From: an uncultured Dehalococcoidia bacterium
GTDB lineage: Bacteria; Chloroflexota; Dehalococcoidia; Lucifugimonadales; UBA3495
DNA length: 64,000 bases
Direction of reading: 5' to 3'
Assembly (NCBI GenBank): GCA_958295765.1
Contig: CATQHB010000002.1
Location: 301,717 to 365,716, forward strand
This document shows positions 51,843 through 59,851 of the stretch, one piece after another (position 1 is the first letter of the stretch; each line of letters starts with the position of its first letter). The notes under the pieces are model-generated. The model saw only the letters and a program-made list of their open reading frames with translations. It was not told where the DNA came from and did not search any database. The position numbers and the translations under genes were made by a program.

Positions 51843-52769
51843 TTATCTCGACGGAATTCCAATCCCTCCACCGACTGATATTCCTCTACTCTCCGGCAAT
51901 TTGCCCTGACCGGCAATGCCACTGTTGCCGTTGGCCCAGCCGGATAATGGCGCGGATAGGTTAGTTTCCTCCACATCCCGCAACCGCTTGGCTCCCACCT
52001 CGGCATACTCCTCAACCAATTCGCTACCGATGAAACGGCGGCCCAGCTTGATTGCCGCCACTCCGGTGGTGAAAGAGCCGGCAAAGGGGTCAACTACCAA
52101 GTCGCCGGGGTTGGTGCTGGCGCGCAGGCAACGGTCAATCAGGGCTAGCGGCTTTTGGGTAGGATGTTTGCCGTACCGCTTTTCATCCTTGCCAGCCGCC
52201 GGCAGCCGCCAAACGGTTTTCATCTGCTTGCCGCCGTTTTCCGCTTTCATCTCCTGGTAGTTAAAGGTGTAGCGGTGCTTGCTGCCCTTGGGGGCTTTGG
52301 TAGCCCACAAGAGGGTTTCGGTGGAGTGGGCAAAGCAACGACAGCCCAAGTTGGGCGGCGGATTGTTCTTTTCCCAAACGATGTCGTTCAGAATACGAAA
52401 ACCCAACTGCCTCAAGGCCATTCCCACGCTGAGGTAGATGTGGAGAGTGCCGGTTACCCAGATAGTACCGGCCGGTTTCAGGATGCGATGGCACTCCCGC
52501 AGCCAAGCCAAGTTAAACTCGTGGTCATTCTCAATTCCACCGCTGCGGTCCCAATCGCCCTTGTTGACGCTGACCCGCTTGCCGGCAATGCAGGTTACGC
52601 CGTCATTAGACAGCAGATAGGGCGGGTCAGTCCAGATACAATCGACGCTGTCGGCGGGTATGGCGGCCATCAAATCCAAGCCGTCACCGCAATATAAAAC
52701 CGACTGCCCATCCCCTGACCGCCAAACCAATTGCCCGGTGTAGTCACTGTCCGGCGTTATCATCTCCAT
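51843..52769 (-). CDS. DNA methyltransferase, N6-adenine/N4-cytosine beta class
   Basis: 308 residues. The motif order is that of beta-class enzymes: catalytic TDPPY at residues 47-51 near the N-terminus, the HPTQKP motif at 202-207, and SAM-binding DPFAGSFTTG at 227-236 near the C-terminus. The SAM motif has Phe in place of the usual Gly (DPFxGSGTT). The start overlaps the end of the upstream gene by 26 nt, with TCAGGAG before the ATG. With the two flanking unknown genes it may form a second restriction-modification or solitary methylase locus. DPPY favours adenine as target. Confidence 0.92.
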   Translation of the reverse strand: MEMITPDSDYTGQLVWRSGDGQSVLYCGDGLDLMAAIPADSVDCIWTDPPYLLSNDGVTCIAGKRVSVNKGDWDRSGGIENDHEFNLAWLRECHRILKPAGTIWVTGTLHIYLSVGMALRQLGFRILNDIVWEKNNPPPNLGCRCFAHSTETLLWATKAPKGSKHRYTFNYQEMKAENGGKQMKTVWRLPAAGKDEKRYGKHPTQKPLALIDRCLRASTNPGDLVVDPFAGSFTTGVAAIKLGRRFIGSELVEEYAEVGAKRLRDVEETNLSAPLSGWANGNSGIAGQGKLPESRGISVGGGIGIPSR

Positions 52770-53148
52770 ACTCCTGACTGACTGCCTCCGGGTCTTTGCG
52801 GTAGCTTTCTATTGCCACCGCTCGTATGGCATCCAGCATCGTCCGCCCGGCCGGGTCGCTTTCCAAGTATTGAATGGCGTCCTCGGCAATGCTCCGCTCG
52901 AAATGCGCCAACTCCTCTGACAACCACCCGCCGGGTTCCGCCCTCCGGATTGCCCCTTCAATAGCCTCCCGCAACCGGGGAGGGTTCAAGGCGTCATCCC
53001 GGTTCAGGTAGTAAGGCTCGTTCTCCGGACAATCCTTCGGCAACGCAATGCCGGAACTTAGCTCTATCTTTGCGATGAGCAACTCGGCTAGAGATGTCCG
53101 GGAAGGGTAGGGCAGTATCGGCTCCCACCCCGGAGATGGGCTAAACAT
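52744..53148 (-). CDS. Uncharacterised protein coupled to the beta-class methyltransferase
   Basis: 134 residues whose last codons overlap the methyltransferase start by 26 nt, so the two are translated from one message. Mostly helical and acidic (LREAIEGAIRRAEPGGWLSEELAHFERS), with no recognised motif. It could be a specificity or control component of the locus, but no helix-turn-helix is visible. It is not a normal-size endonuclease. Confidence 0.6.
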   Translation of the reverse strand: MFSPSPGWEPILPYPSRTSLAELLIAKIELSSGIALPKDCPENEPYYLNRDDALNPPRLREAIEGAIRRAEPGGWLSEELAHFERSIAEDAIQYLESDPAGRTMLDAIRAVAIESYRKDPEAVSQEYGDDNAGQ

Positions 53149-53222
53149 AGTTCAATTCCCTACCGACCAGCAAATCCCCCCCAACCTACCACATCCCCCG
53201 CCGCCCGGTCAACGCGCTGCTG

Positions 53223-53330
53223 TCAGGCGTACACTTCCGGGCCTGGCGGCGCGCCGCTGACCGGATTCTCCCGCCAGCGGTTCAGCTTGTCCCGGTGGTG
53301 GGCGTCTGCTCTAGTTTCCGGGGCGACCAT
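53223..53330 (-). CDS. Possible 35-residue small protein
   Basis: An ATG at 53328-53330, with GGGAGTGGGGAAG just before it, opens 35 codons: MVAPETRADAHHRDKLNRWR and so on, ending in PEVYA. The peptide is charged and has no hydrophobic segment. It begins 27 nt after the DUF2182 gene on the same strand. It may be a real small protein or the end of a decayed gene. Support is only the ribosome site and position. Confidence 0.3.
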   Translation of the reverse strand: MVAPETRADAHHRDKLNRWRENPVSGAPPGPEVYA

Positions 53331-53356
53331 AACTTCCCCACTCCCTTAACCGGGAG

Positions 53357-54169
53357 TTAGCTGATTATCAGCCATAGGCCCCAGGCCAGCAAGGCCAGGC
53401 CGGCGATGCGGCCTACCCAATGGCCGGCGGGAACCACCTTTTCCGCCAGAACCAGGGCGGACAGGGCGCCAATCCACAGCAGGTTCATCACCCCCAGGAC
53501 AAAGAGCAGGCCCATCAAGGCCCAGCAGCAACCGAGGCACCAGGCGCCGTGCCGCAGGCCCATGCCCAGGGCGCCCCGGTAACCCTCGCGCCACTCGGTA
53601 GTCAGAAAACCCATAGGCGTGCGGCAGTGGCGCAGACAGGCGGATTTTAGGGGACTCCACTGGAAGGCTCCGGCGACCAGCAGCAGGCTGCCGCCTAGGA
53701 GCGGGCTGGCGCTGGTCATCATCGGAGAGAGCAGGGCGGCGCTGTGCAGTATCCACTGGGCCAGGGTAGCGGCCAGGGAAAAACCGCTCCAGACCAGCAG
53801 ATAGCCGGCCAGGAATACGCCGGTGGGAACGATAACCGGGGGCGTGGCAGCTTGGGGGCCGCCCCTTTCCCGGCGGCGGCGGTGGACGGCGGCAAAGGCC
53901 AGGAGCAGCGGCGCGGCGGAAGGCACCATCATGGCAACCATCATCACCGCCCACATCAGAAACATCAGGACAAAATCCACCGGCCCCCAGGGGGTCAACA
54001 CCCCGGCGCCGGCCATCGCGCCCATTTCTCCCATATCGCGCATACCCTGGGCCAGGTAGAACATATAAGCCCAGGCCAGCAGAACCAGCGCCGCTAATCC
54101 GGCGGCGACCAAAAGCCGGTCCCGTTTCAAGATGGCCTCAATCAAGGATGAGTCCTGCATAGCCCGCAT
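53357..54169 (-). CDS. DUF2182 family membrane protein
   Basis: 270 residues with six to seven hydrophobic segments. The family signature is MWAVMMVAMMVPSAAPLLLAF near residue 80, FLAGYLLVWSGFSL, and the cysteine/histidine motifs LKSACLRHCRTP and HGAWCLGCCWALM, which are thought to bind metal. The function is unknown; the family is described as predicted metal-binding integral membrane proteins. The usual DUF1326 partner is not next to it. Two starts are possible (54169 and 54160). Confidence 0.9.
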   Translation of the reverse strand: MRAMQDSSLIEAILKRDRLLVAAGLAALVLLAWAYMFYLAQGMRDMGEMGAMAGAGVLTPWGPVDFVLMFLMWAVMMVAMMVPSAAPLLLAFAAVHRRRRERGGPQAATPPVIVPTGVFLAGYLLVWSGFSLAATLAQWILHSAALLSPMMTSASPLLGGSLLLVAGAFQWSPLKSACLRHCRTPMGFLTTEWREGYRGALGMGLRHGAWCLGCCWALMGLLFVLGVMNLLWIGALSALVLAEKVVPAGHWVGRIAGLALLAWGLWLIIS

Positions 54170-54296
54170 TGTGGCACATTCGCCGCCCTTTAGCTATTCC
54201 GGTTCAGCCACGAAGGGCGCAAATATATCCGAATGGCTTGCCGTTTATTCGTGCTGATTCGCGTCCATTGGTGAATTAAATCAAGTGATACTTGGC

Positions 54297-54326
54297 TTGA
54301 CTTATTATTTGCTTTCAGGATATTAT
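54297..54326 (+). promoter_or_regulatory. Possible promoter of the MFS gene overlapping its first candidate start
   Basis: TTGACT at 54297-54302 and TATTAT at 54321-54326 with an 18-nt spacer. The ATG at 54325 lies inside the -10 element, so translation would begin at the ATG at 54337 on a nearly leaderless message. Confidence 0.45.
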
Positions 54327-54336
54327 GCGGGCAGCA

Positions 54337-55710
54337 ATGAACGATACATCTTCCGAAACCAGGACCCTCCCCGGCGACCCAACGGAGGCCCAGGACACCC
54401 GGCGGCGGCAGGGCCGCTTTTTTTATGGCTGGCGGGTAGTGGCGGCGGCCTGCCTGCAAGGGATGTTCGGCAACGGGGCCATTTCCACCGGCTTTCCCCG
54501 TTTCTTTGAGCCGATTCGCGGGGACTTGGGCCTTTCCTACGCCGCTATGTCCCTGGTGTTCAGCCTGGCCCGGGCCGAGGGCGGCCTGGGCGCTCCCCTG
54601 GTGGGCTGGCTGGTGGACAAGTTCGGCGGGCGGCCCATGATTCTCTTCGGCGGCCTCACCGCCGGCATCGGCTTGATGCTCCTCGCCTTTGCCCAGGAAT
54701 ACTGGCAGTTGGTGGTTCTCTTTGTGGGCGTGGTGTCGGTGGGCAAGACCGCCGGGCTGGGCCAGACCCTGATGGCGACGGTGAACCAGTGGTTTGTACG
54801 GCGCAAGGCGTTGGCCCTGTCCACCCTGATGACCGCCTTTGCCGGCGGCGGGGCCATCGTAGTTCCCCTGCTGCACCTGGGCATCGTCTTTCTGGGTTGG
54901 CGGCCCACGGTATTTCTCATCGGGCTGTGCATTGCCCTGCTGACGCTGCCGGTGGCCTACGTCATCCGCAGCAAGCCGGAGGATATGGGGCTGCGTCCCG
55001 ATGGCGACTCCGACGCCCCCCGGCCGGCGGGTCGGGCCGGCGGGGGACATCACCATACTTCGACCCAGGCCCAAGCCCAGGAATTTACGGTGCGGCAGGC
55101 ATTGCGTACCACCACTTTCTGGTTTCTGCTGGGCGGGGTAATCACCCGGGTATCGGCCACCAACTCCATCATCATCCACCTGTTCCCCCTGCTGGCCTGG
55201 AAGGGAGTGGACGAACAGACCGCCACCCTTTTCGCCTCGATAATGTTCTTTATGGCGATACCGCTGCGGTTCCTGCTGGGGGTGGCCGGCGGACGCTTTT
55301 CACCCCGCAAGCTGCTCTTTTGGGGGATGAACCTGGGGGCGGTTGGCCTGGTGGGGCTGTGGCTTTTACCGGAATGGCCGGCGCTGATAGTGTTTATCCT
55401 GGGGCTGGCGATAGTGGAGGGTATAACCTCGGTGAACTGGATAATGCTGGGGGACTACTTTGGCCGGAGCCGGTTTGCCAGCCTGATGGGGGCGATGAGC
55501 ATTTTCCACAATTTCGGGATGTTTGTTGCGCCCATCTATGCCGGGTGGATCCGGGACACTACCAACAGTTATGAGATAGTGCTGGCGACTTTTGCGCCCA
55601 CCTTCGTCCTGAGCGCCGTCCTGTTCGCCCTGGCCCGCCGGCCCAACCCGCCGCCCGCCGCGAATACGCCGGCGGAAAGAGAGCGGGCGGGAGAAACTGC
55701 CGGGAGTTGA
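54337..55710 (+). CDS. MFS transporter
   Basis: About 457 residues and twelve hydrophobic segments. The N-terminal GRFFYGWRVVAAACLQGMF, the loop-2/3 motif VGWLVDKFGGRPMILFG with GxLaDrxGrR-like pattern, and a central hydrophilic His/Gln stretch (GGGHHHTSTQAQAQ) between the two halves are typical of the oxalate/monocarboxylate-type MFS branch. The substrate is unknown. An ATG at 54325 is possible but lies in a promoter-like sequence. Confidence 0.9.
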   Translation: MNDTSSETRTLPGDPTEAQDTRRRQGRFFYGWRVVAAACLQGMFGNGAISTGFPRFFEPIRGDLGLSYAAMSLVFSLARAEGGLGAPLVGWLVDKFGGRPMILFGGLTAGIGLMLLAFAQEYWQLVVLFVGVVSVGKTAGLGQTLMATVNQWFVRRKALALSTLMTAFAGGGAIVVPLLHLGIVFLGWRPTVFLIGLCIALLTLPVAYVIRSKPEDMGLRPDGDSDAPRPAGRAGGGHHHTSTQAQAQEFTVRQALRTTTFWFLLGGVITRVSATNSIIIHLFPLLAWKGVDEQTATLFASIMFFMAIPLRFLLGVAGGRFSPRKLLFWGMNLGAVGLVGLWLLPEWPALIVFILGLAIVEGITSVNWIMLGDYFGRSRFASLMGAMSIFHNFGMFVAPIYAGWIRDTTNSYEIVLATFAPTFVLSAVLFALARRPNPPPAANTPAERERAGETAGS

Positions 55711-55760
55711 TGCAGTTCTGCCCCGGGTTAGCCGGCCCTGAAAGGCCTAACTGAGCGGAG

Positions 55761-56147
55761 TTATTTGCCGTTCCTGCTTGGCGGGCCGGCCGGCGGCGGC
55801 TCGGTAAAGGGTTGGCCGTCGCGTTGGGCGGCTTGATGCCGTTCATACCAGGCCATCCATTGCTGTTGCAAATTTCTCTGTCCTTCCAGGCCCTGTTGCA
55901 GGCCCTCTTCGCGCCCCTGGTCTCTCAGTCTTTTCACTACCGCTGGAATTAGCAGTACCATACGACCTACACCCTCTACGAAGATTCCGGATAATAGCGC
56001 TATGCCTACCGCAGCGCCGAATATAGCCGCCAGCAGATATATATAGTTGTCCCGGTTAAGGGACGCCCATTGCAGCCCCAAGAAAACGGCCACAGAAACG
56101 ACGTAAATCAGGTAGTAAACGCCCCAATACCTTTCTACGCCCCTCAT
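55761..56147 (-). CDS. Tandem small-protein family, copy 4 (two-TM form)
   Basis: 128 residues. Two hydrophobic segments (about 8-25 and 36-60, plus a third short one ending in VLLIP) are followed by a charged helix with REEGLQQGLEGQRNLQQQ and the family tail QWMAWYERHQAAQRDG then QPFTEPPPAGPP. It is the last of four same-strand genes that share this tail. I do not know a name for the family. The charged segment followed by a proline-rich tail suggests a membrane-anchored adaptor, but that is inference. Confidence 0.75.
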   Translation of the reverse strand: MRGVERYWGVYYLIYVVSVAVFLGLQWASLNRDNYIYLLAAIFGAAVGIALLSGIFVEGVGRMVLLIPAVVKRLRDQGREEGLQQGLEGQRNLQQQWMAWYERHQAAQRDGQPFTEPPPAGPPSRNGK

Positions 56148-56153
56148 TAGAGA

Positions 56154-56339
56154 TTACTTGCCGTTCTTACTTGGCGGGACGGTTGGCGGCGGCTCGGTAA
56201 AGGGCTGGCCGTCGCGGAGAGCAGCCTGCTGCCGCTCATACCAAGCCATCCATTGCTGATGAATTTCTCGGCGTCCCTCTTCACGTCCCGCAGCCTTCAG
56301 TTCCCTTATCCGGTCGGGAATTAACAATGGAAATGGCAT
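56154..56339 (-). CDS. Tandem small-protein family, copy 3 (short, no TM)
   Basis: 61 residues beginning MPFPLLIPDRIRELKAAGRE and ending in the same QQWMAWYERQQAALRDG and QPFTEPPP tail. It corresponds to the cytoplasmic part of the long copies; its first residues match the end of their last hydrophobic segment (VLLIPDRIR). GGGAGGTAAC lies before the ATG, so it appears to be translated on its own. It lies 6 nt from the next copy. Confidence 0.7.
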   Translation of the reverse strand: MPFPLLIPDRIRELKAAGREEGRREIHQQWMAWYERQQAALRDGQPFTEPPPTVPPSKNGK

Positions 56340-56365
56340 ACGCGTACGGTTACCTCCCTGGGAGA

Positions 56366-56539
56366 TTATTTGCCGTTCTTGCTTGGCGGGATGGCTGGCG
56401 GCGGCTCGGTAAAGGGCTGGCCGTCGCGTTGGGCGGCCTGCTGCCGCTCATACCAAGCCATCCACTGCTGTTGATTCTCTTGGCGCCCCTCAGCCTTCAG
56501 TTTTCTTATCCGGTCGGGAATTAGCAGTGGAAATGGCAT
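56366..56539 (-). CDS. Tandem small-protein family, copy 2 (short, no TM)
   Basis: 57 residues, MPFPLLIPDRIRKLKAEGRQ, then ENQQQWMAWYERQQAAQRDG and the QPFTEPPPAIPPSKNGK tail. It differs from copy 3 mainly by a shorter charged segment. GGGAGGTACC precedes the ATG by about ten bases. It is easily missed because of its size. Confidence 0.7.
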   Translation of the reverse strand: MPFPLLIPDRIRKLKAEGRQENQQQWMAWYERQQAAQRDGQPFTEPPPAIPPSKNGK

Positions 56540-56565
56540 ACGTGGCTGGGTACCTCCCTGAGAGA

Positions 56566-56937
56566 TTATTTGCCGTTCTTGCTTGGTGGGCCGGCCGGCG
56601 GCGGCTCGGTAAAGGGCTGCCCCTCCCGGGAAGCGGCCTGTAGTCGCTCATACCAAGCCATCCACTGCTGTTGCAAATCTCTCTGCCCCTCTTCACGCCC
56701 CTCGGCCTTCAGTTTTCTTATTCGGTCGGGAATTAGCAGTACCATGTAACCTATGCCCTCCAAGATGATTGCGGATAGTAGGGCTGTCCCTACGGACACC
56801 CCGAAAATGGCCGCCAGCAGGAATATGGCTTCGTCGCCGCCCCGCGCAAGCGATTGCCAGCGCAGACCGGCCAGCACAACAACGCAAACAACGTAAATCA
56901 GGTAATAAATTACCCAGTATTGTCTAACCGGTTTCAT
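56566..56937 (-). CDS. Tandem small-protein family, copy 1 (two-TM form)
   Basis: 123 residues: MKPVRQYWVIYYLIYVVCVV begins the first hydrophobic segment, a second lies near 36-68, then LLIPDRIRKLKAEGREEGQR and the shared WMAWYERLQAASREG and QPFTEPPPAGPPSKNGK tail. It is the promoter-proximal copy. Long and short forms in one row suggest serial duplication followed by loss of the membrane part in copies 2 and 3. Confidence 0.75.
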   Translation of the reverse strand: MKPVRQYWVIYYLIYVVCVVVLAGLRWQSLARGGDEAIFLLAAIFGVSVGTALLSAIILEGIGYMVLLIPDRIRKLKAEGREEGQRDLQQQWMAWYERLQAASREGQPFTEPPPAGPPSKNGK

Positions 56938-57086
56938 TGTAGCATTGTCATACTTGGCTCGACAAACCTTGATGCCGGGGAATTACATACCATTTCACCC
57001 AATTCACCCAAGGGGAGTAATCCGGCATATAATTCCCGGCTGATTCACCCCGGAAACTCGGCGGGTTCCCGTAAGGTGGCCTTGCC

Positions 57087-58127
57087 TTACTTGAACAGGG
57101 CCAGGCACTTGGGGGCGTTGAAACTCCAGGTCTCCGCCCACTCCAGGATGTCGGCCTGGCGGTTCAGTTCGGCCATGGCGCCGACCAGGCATTGCCAGTT
57201 CAGCGTCTCCTGCTGGCCCGATTCCTCTACCTGTTGCAGCGACAAGTCCCGCCAGGTGTTATATTCGCCCTTCCGCAGGGCCTCCAGCAGCACCCGGTCG
57301 GCTTCCAGGTCGGGATAGACCCAGTGGTTCTTTTCGGTCAGAAAGGCGTGGGACCAACTGGAGGAGGCCATCAGCACCACCCGGTAGGGGCTGTCTTTCA
57401 GGGCGCGGACGGTGGCCTGCCCCACCTCAAAGCAGCGGCGTGGGGTGGGCGAAGGCGGGTCCAAGTCCTCCTCAAACACTTCCGCGCCGCCGCGCATCCG
57501 CACCACGTTGCTGCCGTAGCAGTTCACCGCCACCGGCAGCACCGGGTAGTTGAAGCCCTGGCGGTCCAGGTCCAGGTAGAGCAGGGTATTGGCAAAGGCA
57601 TGGCCCAGGCCGGCCTTTTCGTGCAGCGGTTTGTAGGCGTAGGCCATATCCACGCCCTGGTCAATCAGGCCGCGGGTCAGGTAACGCCCGGCTTCCTGGT
57701 GGCCGGGGACGCTGAAAACCTGGTCTTTCGGCTCGCCCCAGATGTTGGGCCGGTCGCCGATGCGGTGGTAGGGCTGGTAGTCAATTTTGTCGTAGGCCAG
57801 GACGCAGAAAGGCGGGATAATGTCCTCCCGGAAGTTTTCGTACTGGTCGTCGCCCCAGAGCAAAATAAAGTCCGGGTTGAAGGCGTCGATTTCCTCCCGG
57901 ATTTTGCGGAAGGCGGCGAAAATGCGGGCGCGGTGGGCTTTGTGGGCGGTGATGCCCTCATCGTCGCCCCATTCGGCCTGCATCGGGGCCGGCCAGTTGG
58001 CCGGGTTCTTCATGTGCTCCGGGATCCGGTTGGTCTTGAGCATCCGGGTCAGGGGCCAGGGCTTGTACTCATCGGGCACCAGTCCCGGCGGATAGTGTGT
58101 CGCGCCAACGCCCAATATCTCTGCCAT
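57087..58127 (-). CDS. Class III extradiol ring-cleavage dioxygenase, LigB/AmmeMemoRadiSam-type catalytic fold
   Basis: 346 residues of the LigB superfamily. GVGATHYPPGL at the N-terminus supplies a candidate metal-binding histidine, ILLWGDDQYENFREDIIPPF corresponds to the second core segment, VLPVAVNCYG and VLMASSSWSHAFLTEKNHW supply the later conserved positions. Such enzymes use Fe(II) to open catechol-type rings (protocatechuate or gallate derivatives). The substrate is not known. GGGAGG precedes the ATG. No small LigA subunit gene is adjacent. Confidence 0.88.
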   Translation of the reverse strand: MAEILGVGATHYPPGLVPDEYKPWPLTRMLKTNRIPEHMKNPANWPAPMQAEWGDDEGITAHKAHRARIFAAFRKIREEIDAFNPDFILLWGDDQYENFREDIIPPFCVLAYDKIDYQPYHRIGDRPNIWGEPKDQVFSVPGHQEAGRYLTRGLIDQGVDMAYAYKPLHEKAGLGHAFANTLLYLDLDRQGFNYPVLPVAVNCYGSNVVRMRGGAEVFEEDLDPPSPTPRRCFEVGQATVRALKDSPYRVVLMASSSWSHAFLTEKNHWVYPDLEADRVLLEALRKGEYNTWRDLSLQQVEESGQQETLNWQCLVGAMAELNRQADILEWAETWSFNAPKCLALFK

Positions 58128-58178
58128 AACAACCTCCCGTCCGGCTGTTGGAGTTTCCAGGCCGGCTATATGCCGGGC

Positions 58179-58208
58179 ATTATAGGGGTGGCCGGATTAA
58201 GTAGTCAA
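58179..58208 (-). promoter_or_regulatory. Promoter of the LigB-type gene
   Basis: On the minus strand TTGACT (58203-58208) and TATAAT (58179-58184) with an 18-nt spacer, about 50 nt before the ATG at 58127. Confidence 0.7.
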
Positions 58209-58411
58209 TCGGGGCGGTAACGTCCCCAGGGTCTTTCTATTTTCGGAAAAGTCCCCTCTCCCTCTAGGAGATGGTTAGGGTGAGGGCGTCCCCTGACGTA
58301 GAGCGGTTCCCCTCACCCCGGCCCTCTCCCTCAATGGAGCGGGAGAATAGAAAGACCCGGGTAGCGTCCCGCCGGGCGCAGTGGTATAATCGGGCTGGAT
58401 GAGGGGACTTT
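58209..58411. repeat. Inverted-repeat element between divergent genes
   Basis: Perfect 13-nt inverted arms GGGTCTTTCTATT (58229-58241) and AATAGAAAGACCC (58346-58358) bound a ~130-bp element. Inside are a second inverted pair, GGGTGAGGG and CCCTCACCC, and CCCTCTCCCTC phrases. It looks like a small palindromic mobile element. A TATAAT at 58385-58390 may be the -10 element of the ATP-grasp gene, with no clear -35. Confidence 0.65.
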
Positions 58412-59845
58412 ATGAACTTCGACAACTACAACCTCGACCCGGCCATCTACGATGAGATGTTCCTGCCCGACGGCGCGCCCCGGGAATACTGCCGGCCGCT
58501 GCACGAGGAACTAACCCGTCTGTCCGTTGCGGAGTTGGGCAGCATCCAGGAACGGGTTACCCGCTCCTTTTCCAACGAAGGCATCACCTTTACCGTTTAT
58601 GGGGATGAGGAAGCCGAGGAGCGGATTATCCCTATCGACTGCATCCCCCGGGTGATGTCCGGGGCCGACTGGCGGCAACTGGAAGCGGGACTGGCCCAGC
58701 GGATTAAAGCCCTGAACCTTTTTCTGGATGATGTTTACGGGGAGTCTCGCATCGTCCACGATGGGGTGATTCCCGAGGAAGTGGTGCGGGGCTGCCCCCA
58801 GTACCGACCTGAAATGCGCGGCTTCGCTCCGCCCCACGGCGCTTGGGTCGCCGTCTGCGGCACCGACCTGATACGCACCAACGACGGGTTCCGGGTGCTG
58901 GAGGACAACCTGCGGGTTCCCTCGGGCGTGTCCTATATGCTGGCGAACCGGAAGGCGGCCAAGTCCAGCCTCCGCCGCCTCTATCGCGGTTCCCGGGTGC
59001 GCGAGGTGGAGGACTACGGGCGGGCGCTGCTGGATACGCTGCGGGAACTGGCCCCGGGCGGGCGAGCCGAGCCGTCCATTGCGCTGTTGACCCCGGGAGT
59101 TTATAACTCGGCTTTCTACGAGCATATGTTCCTGGCCCACGAACTGGGCGCCGAACTGGTGGAGGGGCGGGACCTGCTGGTCAGCAACGGCTTCGTCTAT
59201 ATGCGAACCACCGCCGGCCGGCGGCGGGTGGATGTCATCTACCGGCGGGTGGATGACGACTTCATCGACCCGCTGGTCTTTCGCCCCGATTCCCTGCTGG
59301 GTGTGCCGGGCCTGATTGAGGTCTGCAAGCGGGGCAACGTAACCCTGGTGAACGCCCCCGGCACCGGGGTGGCCGATGACAAGAGCGTTTACGCCTACGT
59401 GCCGGATATGGTTCGCTACTATATGGCCGAGGAGCCGCTGCTGGCAAACGTAGAGACCTACCTCTGCCGCCGGCCGGAGGACTTGGAATATACGCTGGAT
59501 AACCTGCCAGACCTGGTGGTCAAGCAGGTAGGCGGCTCCGGCGGGTATGGAATGTTAATCGGCCCCCACGCCACGCCCGAGGAACGGGAGAAGTACGCCA
59601 AAGAGGTGCGGGCCGACCCGTCCAACTTCATTTCCCAGCCAACCCTGGCCCTCTCCCGCTCGCCCTGCCTGATTGAGGGTCGGTTCGAGCCGCGCCACGT
59701 GGACCTGCGCCCCTTCGTGCTGCACGGACAGGAAACCCGCATTGTGCCCGGCGCGCTCTGCCGCGTCGCCCTGCGCCGGGGCAGCCTGGTGGTCAATTCC
59801 AGCCAGGGCGGCGGCGGCAAGGATTTCTGGGTACTGGAGGATTGA
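58412..59845 (+). CDS. Circularly permuted ATP-grasp protein, type 2
   Basis: 477 residues of the CP_ATPgrasp_2 family (formerly DUF404/DUF407). Landmarks: YDEMFLPDGAPREYCRPL at the N-terminus, the FSNEGITFTVYGDEEAEERIIPIDCIPRVM block, VLEDNLRVPSGVSYMLANR, IYRRVDDDFIDPL, and VVKQVGGSGGYGMLIGPHA with LRPFVLHG near the C-terminus. Such proteins are predicted amide- or peptide-bond-forming ligases, commonly paired with an alpha-E protein and a transglutaminase. The alpha-E gene follows after 6 nt. The substrate is unknown. Confidence 0.93.
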   Translation: MNFDNYNLDPAIYDEMFLPDGAPREYCRPLHEELTRLSVAELGSIQERVTRSFSNEGITFTVYGDEEAEERIIPIDCIPRVMSGADWRQLEAGLAQRIKALNLFLDDVYGESRIVHDGVIPEEVVRGCPQYRPEMRGFAPPHGAWVAVCGTDLIRTNDGFRVLEDNLRVPSGVSYMLANRKAAKSSLRRLYRGSRVREVEDYGRALLDTLRELAPGGRAEPSIALLTPGVYNSAFYEHMFLAHELGAELVEGRDLLVSNGFVYMRTTAGRRRVDVIYRRVDDDFIDPLVFRPDSLLGVPGLIEVCKRGNVTLVNAPGTGVADDKSVYAYVPDMVRYYMAEEPLLANVETYLCRRPEDLEYTLDNLPDLVVKQVGGSGGYGMLIGPHATPEEREKYAKEVRADPSNFISQPTLALSRSPCLIEGRFEPRHVDLRPFVLHGQETRIVPGALCRVALRRGSLVVNSSQGGGGKDFWVLED

Positions 59846-59851
59846 AGGACG

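Noticed and set aside
53346-53954. 202-residue open frame overlapping the DUF2182 gene
   Set aside because: Out-of-frame shadow of the DUF2182 membrane protein with a low-complexity Pro/Arg/Gly translation.
45436-58390. Isolated TATAAT sequences at 45436, 48603, 48966 and 58385 as full promoters
   Set aside because: Each lacks a -35 hexamer at a usable distance, so I mention them only as possible -10 elements.
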